Positions 13,601-24,600 of a stretch of 64,000 nucleotides of DNA are shown one piece after another. Origin of the DNA: Anadara kagoshimensis (taxonomy: Eukaryota > Mollusca > Bivalvia > Arcoida > Arcidae); contig CM037874.1 in the NCBI GenBank assembly GCA_021292105.1, positions 25,346,583-25,410,582 on the forward strand, given 5' to 3'. Each line of letters opens with the position of its first letter. Within the stretch, counting starts at the first letter, position 1. The notes beneath the pieces are model-generated. The model did no database searches and was not told the DNA's origin. It saw only the letters and a program-made list of their open reading frames with translations. A program made the position numbers and the translations under genes.

Positions 13601-15594
13601 AGTATTGCAAACAATGAATGATTATAATAAAAAACTACGTTATATTGTATATTAAATAAAAAAATAAATAAAAATAAAAATAGAGATAAATATATACGTT
13701 TTTTTGTATATGCGGTAAACATTTAAAGTTTTGCATGTTAATTTTAAAACAAATGAATGCATTATAAAAGAAACAACATTTGATATTTACGTTTTTTGTT
13801 ATCCGTAAATAAACAATGTTTCATCCAAATTTCTGAGATTGACATGTACAATTTCAAAATTATCTATGTATGATTTTTAGTACAAAATATTGACAACACC
13901 CTGTCCCCGACGGAATCGGGTCAGTTGCTGTGATGTCACTTATATATGACGTATTTATTAATCGACTTTACATAATATGTAAATGTGGGTTTTAATTGCT
14001 CATTTGTTGAGTGGAATAATGTTTTACGAACCAGTCAAGATCCCTTCATTTACATTTCTGAGATCACTAGATGCAGAAGTAAAGAAAGTACCTGGAAAAA
14101 AACTTTAGAACAATTGAGTTTGGTTTGCATTTGGTTTAAATAGTGTTTACGTTCTTTCATTCAAAGTTATTTCACTTAAACAGAGTCGGTAATTTCTGGG
14201 AAGAATGAGAAAAATAGAATGCCTATAGGTGAAACAACCGACGATTGGCAAGCGAATTGACAAAAGTAAATATAACAGGTTTTTAAGCAGTGCAGTAAAA
14301 TCAGTGGACTCAGCAGTTCTTGGTGCATCTTGTAGACATATGCTACACGCATAACTTTACAATCAAATATCAATGTTTGACATTCATTTTCATTACATCA
14401 GTATTACATGTACTATCAATGTCCAACAAACTGCTACTTAACTAGTGTTTGCGGACACTAATTGCAAGAGGCGAAGTACTTAAAAGTTACTTATAATTTA
14501 ACATTATATTCAGTATCCGTCATATATTGGTAGTGGTGGTGGTATTAGTGATACCTTGTGCGTTATTTCTTTAATTTGTTGTAGTGGTATTTCTGTATAT
14601 GTCCTTGATATTGTTCTGGCTGTTGTTAAATACATTTACATGCTATATAATCCTAACATATATTTTTTACTTTTCAGTCATCATGTCGGAACAGAGGAAG
14701 TGTGAAAGGATACTTTCTCGCTGGAAGGAGTATGCATTGGATACCGGTAAGTTTTGTCTCTATTACTTGTTTTTTAATTCGAGTAAACAAGTTATCAAAC
14801 CTTTTTAAAAACGCACTTATTGAAACATTTGTAAATTATGCAGCATTTTTTCTCATTTTTCTTTGACGTTAACTTACGCTTTTTTAATAAAATATTTTCG
14901 TACAAATTAAACAAGGTTTTTAATTGTTTAATTTTCCTACTCTGAAACATTGTGCTTGAAGATAAACGGCCTTATTACTTACGTTACAGATCTAACGTCT
15001 TTATAATTTGTGAATCCTTTACTTATGTCCTCTAAAACGAAGATGATTGGTTTTGCTGCGTTTCTTATTCATCATCTATTTCTGCTTCAACCCCTGTCTG
15101 GAACATTTCTCAGACATGGCTTGTTAGCTATTGTAAAAACTGTATAGGAATAATCAGAGGGATTTGTTTAGTGGCTTTACCTATTCGTTTTTGGTAGGGA
15201 TTGATTTAGTCTAATTTTGTGTCCAATTAATACCCAAAATTTGAAATAGATGTTTCTCGATTGAGTGAAATTGTATTGATTTCCAATATTGCAATTACCA
15301 TTATTTTTATTTAATATTTTAGGTTGGTGCTTCCCTATTTGCCAGTAACATAGGAAGTGGTCATTTTGTGGGATTAGCAGGATCGGGAGCTGCTTCCGGG
15401 ATAGGGATAGCTGTGTTTGAGTTAAATGTAGGTTGATATTCACACAGCAGAACTAACTTAAGTGAAAAAAAATGTTACGATAAACAAATTAATCTATAAT
15501 CGTCTATCTTGTAATGAAGAAATTGATTAGTAGCAAGCTCAAGTTTTGACGATCACTTTATTTTCATGATATTCGACTTAAAAACAAATGCGAA

Positions 15595-15658
<64 letters not shown>

Positions 15659-18600
15659 GAGGGGGAGGAGGAGAGAGAATTTGAGTTTCACAGATATAAT
15701 CTATAAATTTGCCAAAACGAGGTACCAAACAAACGAAACAATTTACACATTATGATATTATGTTTGTAATTGTTTAGGTATTTCTTATTTTTAAAATTAT
15801 ATTTCAGGCTATTTTTATCCTGATGATCCTAGGATGGTTTTTCGTTCCAGTATATACAGCCGCTGGGGTAAGGAAGCTTTATTTTTCTGCATACACGTAC
15901 CTTATTTCTGACTTTTACGCTTGTTGTTTAGCGTTTACTTATTCAAAGTTACATGTAGTTAAATTAAGAACCTAAACAAAGAATGGAGGATAATATATGG
16001 AAAGCCTTTTGTTATACATTTGCTTTTACTATGTCACAAAAGATAAAACAAAAATGTAACTTTTTTCTGGAACATAAAAGTGTTGTTCCTGTACTGTTGA
16101 AATGAATGTAAATACTGTATATCCGAAGATATTACACCCAAGTAAAAATTTGATTTAACTATATAGTGTAGGAAGATTTAAAAAAAATTGGCACTTATAA
16201 CATAACACAATTCATATAAATTTAAATTTAACGGCGTGTTTCCAAAATGCCAAAAAGAAACTTTAGTTAATTGTAGTGTACTTTCAGACTGAAAGTTGCT
16301 GCATTGTCTTAATCTGACTATAAACACAAAAAGAAAATAATTTTGTTAATTTTACGGAATTAAAATTCGAAATTATTTGTCCTAGTCAGTATTCTCAATA
16401 TGAACAGCAATGCATTTGACATTTATTTAATCTTTTTTGTTTAGGTATTTACCATGCCAGAGTATCTACGAAAAAGATTTGGTGGACAAAGGATAAGAAT
16501 TTATCTTTCTGTATTAGCCTTGCTGCTGTATGTGTTTACTAAATTGTCTGTAAGTATGGTTTCCTTTTTATCTTCTAACAAATATGTAAATATCAAAACC
16601 TTTACGAAGGGTCTGTTTCTTGATAGGAGGAGATAGAATTCAATTCCAAACTGGGACGCTTGCATAATTGAAAAGGAAATATTCGTGCTAATGGAATGAA
16701 TCTTAACCTACATTTACTCACTTAGTATAAACTTTGCTTTAATACTTCACAAAAATCGGAGTGTTGAGGAGTTGTCTCTCTTTAATGCCACGCAACATGC
16801 ATCTACTAGAAGCGGTGTTTATGTTTTTAATTGAACAAACTAAGACGTAAATGTTATGTTTTAATTCATTTCTTCAACTGAATATAAAACCGTTATTGAA
16901 TTTAAAAAACAAATACATTGCTCCGGGTCTCTTGTTAACTATGGTCTATTTTAAAACAAACCATTATAATATAATATATAATAGATATAAAGTATTGTTT
17001 TTTTTTATTTCCAGGCTGATCTTTACTCTGGTGCTTTATTTATTACCTTGTCTTTCAAAGATCTTAATCTGTATGTAGCCATTATCATCATTCTTGCTAT
17101 TGCTGCTCTGTTCACAATTACAGGTAAGTCATAACATGATGGATACTTTTAATGTGCACCCGGCCTCACATCATGTCAAAGTTCACATGTTTTGTCTAAT
17201 TTTCAAGTTTTCAGACTTTTTACTTTGCTTTTTTGGATTGTGATTTAGACATGTTTTAGTTAATTAAAAATATAATACTTTGTACCATATCCAGAAATAT
17301 CCCACACTGCTTAGCCACTTCTAATCAGCGTGTACGCTTACTTTTTGAAGCATCTGCTCTCACCGATACCCGATTGTTTTAAAATTGTTTGCCACTACAA
17401 AGCCGACCACTGAAGCCTTTGAAAATCCACTTAAAGCTTAAGGAAGAGTTGTGTCCCACACGTCAACGTAGCGTCGTTGGGTTTTATCTTTAACTGAAAA
17501 TTGAAGAGTGCCTTAGTCTTGTTTAAATAATTTTAATAAAAGTTTTCTTCATCTTTTTATGCTTTACCTATTTACTTCAAGTCCAATAACACACAAGTAC
17601 AGCGGACCTTCGAACCTGAAATTTTCTTTAAACAAACTTTTTTTAAGCGACTAAGTTCACCTAAAACGGTTGCTTTCCTAATGTTCAGAAGCAATAAAAT
17701 TTGCTGTTTTATTATTTCAGGTGGACTTACAGCTGTAATATGGACAGATTTTATACAAGTCGTTATTATGATAATAGGAGCTTTTATTTTGATGGTTATG
17801 AGTAAGTAATTTTAGTTTGTATCTATTGACATTGTTTAATGTTTACAAATTTCACTCCTCTTATCAAAACTACGGTATGGATAGTACTTTAAAACAGAGA
17901 CCCCTTTATATATGTTGGGCATATGTCTTTGGGACGCAAACATGCTGATTGATTGGTTGATTAATTGTGTCATGTGCTACTTTCGAATTGTTATGATATA
18001 ATGGATTAATAAACAAGCACTCAAAAGAACCACAGGGCAATTGATTGCATGGGGTTTAACATCCAAGTTAAGTTTATAATATTGAGCGTTACCAGCTATA
18101 GGTAGTGGTAGGAATTCTGACATTTGCAGATGGCTGCTCAAGTCAATGCACTTGAGGGCTCTTTAGTGTGCACTTTGACAGAGGCATAGAATTTTTAAAA
18201 GTCTCTTCCCAAGGACCCACTGAGTTTCATTTCTGAAGTCTTGACCCGGAATCCCACAGTAGTGGTACACATATTGATAAACATGCAATTCAATAGTCAT
18301 TAATATGACTCATTTAATAATTTCTTGAATTCAATAATTTTATTTACTTAAACATCTACCCAAACATTGCATTTGTTTTACTCTAAATCGAAAGTGGTGT
18401 TCGCATTTGTTTTGCGATAGTCGTCATTTTATTTTTAGCAATGTATTCCTTGACTTTTATGGTTTTAATCATTTTGGTATAATTAAAAGAACCCGATAAC
18501 ATATCCATTTGTTTTTGTTTGTAGGTTTCATACGAGTGGGTGGATATGAGGCTATTATTACAAAGTATTTTGATGCTTGGCCAGACACAACAAGAGAGAA

Positions 18601-21600
18601 TTATGCTAATATCTATGGCAATTATTCCTATGGCAAATGTGGAATTCCCCCTGAGAATGCAATGCACTTAATTCGATCACCGGATGACGGTAGTCTCCCC
18701 TGGCCCGGAATTATGTTTGGATTGACTATAAGCTCTGTGTGGTACTGGTGCTCAGATCAGGTTAGTTGTTCTTTAAAGGACAAATGGGGATTAATATATT
18801 AATGAACCCATTTACTGATTCTTAAACTCTGAGTCATTTCATAAAATGTCTTTGAATCCCAGATTTAATGAGTGAAAGAAAACCGGGGGCCTTTTCAGGA
18901 AGCAAGCATGGAGAATACATTCATAGTAATAAACATTTGTACGTTGTTCAGTTTGAACTAATATATATTTCATCTAGAACTGTCATTTTCTATTTTATTA
19001 GAATACGACATAGGTAAATGGAAACTCAGCAGATATCGTGTAAACTTTTGTTTAGGCTAATAGATACACACGGTCCAAATTTGGTTAGTCCTAGAAAGCT
19101 AAAACACTGAGAACATTTATGTAAATTTATACGATATCCAAATATTCACTGATTAATACATCGGCTTTTGTCCTTCCACATAGATATACATCAATTAACG
19201 ATGTACTTTAAAACACCATCCAATTAATCTTGCAGCGTCTTATTGAAAGGATATTATAAGGTATATATATACAATACTCTTTTTTCTTTCATACAGGTTA
19301 TCGTACAGCGTGCCTTGGCTGCCAAAAATATTTCAAATGCCAAAGCTGGGACTATTTTAGCTGGCTATTTGAAATTTTTGCCTTTATGGCTCATTGTGTT
19401 TCCTGGAATGATTTCCAGGATTTTGTTTCCAAGTAAGTCATGATTCTTGTTTATACATACAATCTAAAACAAACATAACAATCCATGACCAAACCACAAT
19501 TTCAAAGCAAAGTGAAAACTATGAAACTGACAAAATACGTTAAACATTGCCACCAGGGAAGTGAGGTTGCGTGCTCCGGATTATGAAACCTCATGTTTTG
19601 CTAGCTACACCCTTAACGTGTGTATTCAATTTTGGGAATTATAGGAACATGAAACAACAAGACTTCACATATATCCAAGGTAATTTTGGATGCAAAAACA
19701 TTATGCTTATCATCAATGTTTTTATGACAAACAGAAAACTAATTTTAAACGATACATTATCTTTAACGTACAAGGTTAGTTTTACCCTTTATATTTGAAT
19801 AAAGTGACATTTTGGTCAATCATAAACCCCACCATTGGTAAATTGCTTCATACTCGCATAATCCAGGCACAAGGTTTGTTAATAATTATTTTTCTCTACT
19901 GAGTGTTTAGTGTCAACTACAGTGTTTAATATAGTTTAATATTTAACGCGGTTTATTTTGTAGACGAGGTAGCTTGTGCTGACCCTGATAAATGTGAGGA
20001 AATCTGTGGAAGTCGAGCAGGTTGTACAAACATCGCCTACCCCAAGCTTGTATTAGAACTGATGCCAGCAGGACTCAGAGGATTAATGTTATCTGTAATG
20101 ATGTCAGCCTTGATATCGTCTTTGACATCCATCTTCAACAGCAGTAGTACCATCTTTACCATGGATATCTGGTGTAGAATTAGGAAGAACGCAAGTGACG
20201 TCGAGTTAATGATAGTGGGAAGGTAATGTAATGTTTATTTAAATGAATGACTGTTTGATAAAATTGTGGATTCGTTCATTTGATGCGATTTTTGATTGGT
20301 CCATTTTTGCAAATTTTAGAAATTTTTCGCTATTCACAATGATAAAACGATTGTTTTTATGTTTCTTGTAAGCATTGTTCGAAGTTCGTCATTCTTTGTA
20401 CGACTTTGTAGAGTGATATGCCATCACATAACATCACAATTACTGAGTCTGTTGTTGTGTTCTGTTGAGATTTATAAACAAACTCGCACTTTTGTTTCGA
20501 CTTTCTTGAGTAATCTTTATAAATTGAGTTTAGTATATAAATCCCTCAGCTTAGAATTAAGTATCTAATATATAGATATGTCTAAGCGTTGTTAAAACAT
20601 CAGAACTTGTAAAAGTATCTGTACTTTTATATTTGATAAAGGTAATAGCAGATAATACATTACATCTTGAATGTGCACGTACTTCAAAATCCTTTACACG
20701 TGCAGATTATAAAAGTGTTAATTACACAACCTGAGTTATTTTAATTGAATCTGATATTTATTTTGATATATCCTTTCATTTTTGTAATTTTATCACTTTC
20801 TACCGGAAACTTAAAATTTCTTCCCCATTCATAAAACTATAAATATACATTACCGTTTCATATTGACTTTTTACTGCTTTATCCGACTTCTATAACATTG
20901 TAAAGGAATGCTTTAATTTCATTAAGAATTTTATAGAACCAGGAACAATGTGCCTCTATTATGTTTCTACAAATATCAAACATCTAAAGATTAGATTTTG
21001 ATCAAATAAATATTTAAATTTATTTTGTCAGTAGATCTTGTAATATTACAATGGTATTAAGAACAGTTGTTTGTCCTGAATGTCAATCTTAAGAATAAAA
21101 AAGCAATAAGACAAAATGTACCAATTGACTTTATATTTAGTAGTATTAGCATATATCAAACACGAATACAGTCCAACTTGCCTTAAAGGTCACCTCTATA
21201 TAAGCGCCAACTGCTTATAAATGCCATTACAATGGTTACGCAATTGTTCTTTATTCATACCATTTGAACCTGTATATAAAGACCATCTGCCCATAAAGGC
21301 CACTTTTACTAGTTACAACTCCATTTGATGGCCTTTATAGACAGGTTAGACTGTATACTGGTCCAGGTTCAAATCACAATCACAAAAAAACAAAGAAAAG
21401 ACTTTGAAAACTAACAAATTTATTTAAACATGTAAACTTCTAATAACATGTTTTTGTATTTTGTAGCTTTACCAATGTAGGCCTACTTGTTTAAATTTGT
21501 CAGTTTCAATGTTTTTACTTTGCTTTTGGATTGTGATTTGGTCATGAATTATGTTTGTTTTTTTACTTGTTCATGGCGTTCTGTTTGTTAAAACGTTGCA

Positions 21601-24600
21601 TATTTTGTTGTGCATGTTAAAACACATAACATACAACGAATAACGCTGCTTACGAATTGCTTTCGACTTTTTGACTTGTAGCATTGTCAATTTTATTTTA
21701 GACTTGGCGCTTGTAGCTGGTTAGAGGTCTTACCATTCTAGATAACAATTTTTTAAATATTATTTCGACATGGACCAAAATCTGTGTTTGGAATATGCAA
21801 CCATATTTAATTACAGTCAAACCTGTCTATAAAGGCCACCAAAGGGAACTAGTAACAGTGGCCTATGAATACAGGTTCAAATAATATGGATAAAGAACAA
21901 TTGGGATACCATTCTACTGGTCTTTATAGGCAGATTGTCCTTATATAGAGGTGGCCTTTAAGGCAGATTAGACTGCATGTTTATTGTGGCGTGTTATTTC
22001 TGTTCTATGAATTAAGTAGTCCTTTTTAAACGTTATTGTATATTTTGTAATGTTGATGATAATTGTTATGTTTTCATGTTTATTAAAGAATGTGTGTCAT
22101 CATCTTGGTAGTTATTTCTGTATTGTGGATTCCTGTTGTACAGAATGTATCTGAATTGTTCCATTACATCCAGGCTATAACTAGCTTCCTGGCACCACCT
22201 ATTTGTGCAGTGTATGTTTTGGCAGTATTCTGGAAGCGAATAAATGAACAGGTCAGAACTCAATGTTAAAACAAGTCATCTTTACTATGAAAATTTACAA
22301 AATCTGTTAACTTGGAATTAAATACAAGTGTAAACACTTCTGATAAATAAATAATAAAATAAATAAAGTAAGAAAAATAAAACATCATCTTACCTGTTGT
22401 TTCTGTCATCATAAGGTGGCAAGTTAAGTGTTTTAGGTTTCTTTTAAATTCATTTAAGATTTTTAGGTAATTTTCTGATCTTATGTCTAGCTGTTTGTGA
22501 ATTATGAAAAATGAAATATCTTTTGCTGGTGCGTTATATACAATCTTCAAAAACTAAGGTATACCATCTCATGTAAAGTATTTCCTTAGCTACATTTGGT
22601 TAAGTATATTTTGGTCATTTAGATATTTTTTTCAACCCCTTGATAAATTTTGGTTTCACAATTTGGTTAAATATATTTTGGTCATTTGGGTATTTTTTTA
22701 ACCCTTGATAAATTTGGTCTCACAATTTTGCTCTAAGGACTACTGATGAGGAATTGTTTTCCAAAAGGGCTTTCCATGCTGGTAAATTAACACTGGTATA
22801 ATATGTTATACAATGAATTATATTCTTACCCTGCGTATTATATTTCAGGGTGGCGTTTTGGGGACTGATGATCGGACTTGTAATTGGACTTACTAGATTT
22901 ATCTGGGAGTATGTTTATTCAGTACCACCTTGTGGAGAAGGAGAGAAGGACATGAGACCGGATATCATATCAAAAGTACACTACCTTCATTTTGGAATCC
23001 TGTTGTTTGGTATTGTGTTCATAGCTACAACAGTAATAAGTTTACTGACAGCACCAATCGATGACTGTCATGTAAGTAGAACTATTTTGGAATTGGTTAC
23101 TTCTTATAAGAATGTGTTTTAAAATGGTCTTGAAGATTACGTAATGGGCTCTTTCACAATGTCCGAAATAATGCAGTTAAAAGAAATGGTATGGGACATC
23201 GACATATGATCGATCATTAAGATCGTTTGAGTTTATAAAAGTTTATTTTTTTAATTTCTGTTGGATGAAGTGTCCAAGGCTACATTACTGTGGACGGCGC
23301 ACAAAAAATCTTACATTTTCATCATCAGCTCCGCGTATAATTAGTGTATATATATGTCATATATCATTTTTTAAATTTTAATCATAAAATACATTAAAAA
23401 AATGGTATATGACACATACATAAACACAATAATGAAGTTTTCGTTTGTATGACTTTCCAAATGCTTCCATGTCAAGGAGAAGATTTCAAACAGTGCATGC
23501 TGTGCGTTAATGTACATATAAAAAGAATTAAACACAAGACAAATATTCAGAATTGAGCGAAATCAGTGTTACAGAAGTTTAAAAAAATGGACAAATTTAC
23601 TATTCATTCATTCAGTTGGGGGGATTATTAATTTCGAATTAAGGGACAAAGATGTGTTTTAAGAGCGCATGCATATGAGTTGCCAGTGCATATTTAGTTA
23701 ATGTATCAATATTTTTATGTTACAGTTACATAGACTGACATTTTGGAATCGATACAGCAAGGCGGAAAGGATAGACATAGAAGATAAAGAAAGCAAAGAA
23801 GACCTAACAAAAACAGCTCCGAAACATGGACCTTTAGGTAAGAAGGGCGGCATATCAAACTGAAAAAATGTTTGTTGTAATGAGATAGTATTACTCATGG
23901 TACTATGTCCCCCTAACAAAAACAAATGGGTACATGTTATGAAAAATGGACTAGATGGACCAATGTCCCATGAATTACAAACGCTACAAATTCACCTACT
24001 CTTTATTGTTTTTATGAAGTTTTTAAAACATACGAAAGACCATTTCCGAGTAATGCTCTGGATAAGCTGAAGCGACAGAAACAAAGATGAATAGTAATCA
24101 GAAACACAGAAATCCAGTTACGTTGGAGAATATAATACTGACTTTCTTTTCAGTAGTATAAATTATATGTTATTTATTGAGCAATTGAACTTGTATTTAT
24201 GCAATTCGTTACGATATTGTTTAACATACAAGGCTAGGAACGTCTAGCTACGAATGTTTTTCGGTGTATGGAAGATTTCACACTTATCAACTAAATGAAC
24301 ATCTTCAATAAAATCGTTCGATTTTTTGGCATTGTTTTCTAGTTAAGCAATGTTTGGTATTAGCTAAATGATCACAATTTATACCCGTATTTCATACCCA
24401 TAATATGCAATACAAATAATAACAACACGTTCAGTTTTAACAGTGTAAGGGTTTTCTTAGACGCTTTTATCAAGTAAATGTCAAAAGGATCTCCTTAAAT
24501 ATTGCAAATTTTTCAAATTAGGTAAATTAGCATATTTTCCCCACGCCAATTGTCTGCTGAACTGAATATAATTGTATGCTGTCTTGGTCTGATCGTTCTT

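Larger units (their letters stand above)
3916..14677 (+). other. SLC5 intron 1 (10.8 kb), repeat-filled
   Basis: The stretch runs from the exon 1 donor to the exon 2 acceptor. It holds a TA microsatellite, R1 and R2 copies, two adjacent foldback elements (8087-8739), a 49-bp minisatellite (9359-9656), a MITE inside another MITE (10292-10866), and an R1 copy broken by a foldback (12171-12432). No additional exon with SLC5 similarity was seen. Confidence 0.8.

Noticed and set aside
17935..18255. Possible dispersed element with GATTGATTGGTTGATTAATT and a GGTTTAACATCC motif in SLC5 intron 7
   Set aside because: It resembles common molluscan repeat beginnings from memory, but there is no second copy in this window to support it.
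18383..18667. Minus-strand 94-codon frame
   Set aside because: Antisense to SLC5 exon 8 and its intron.
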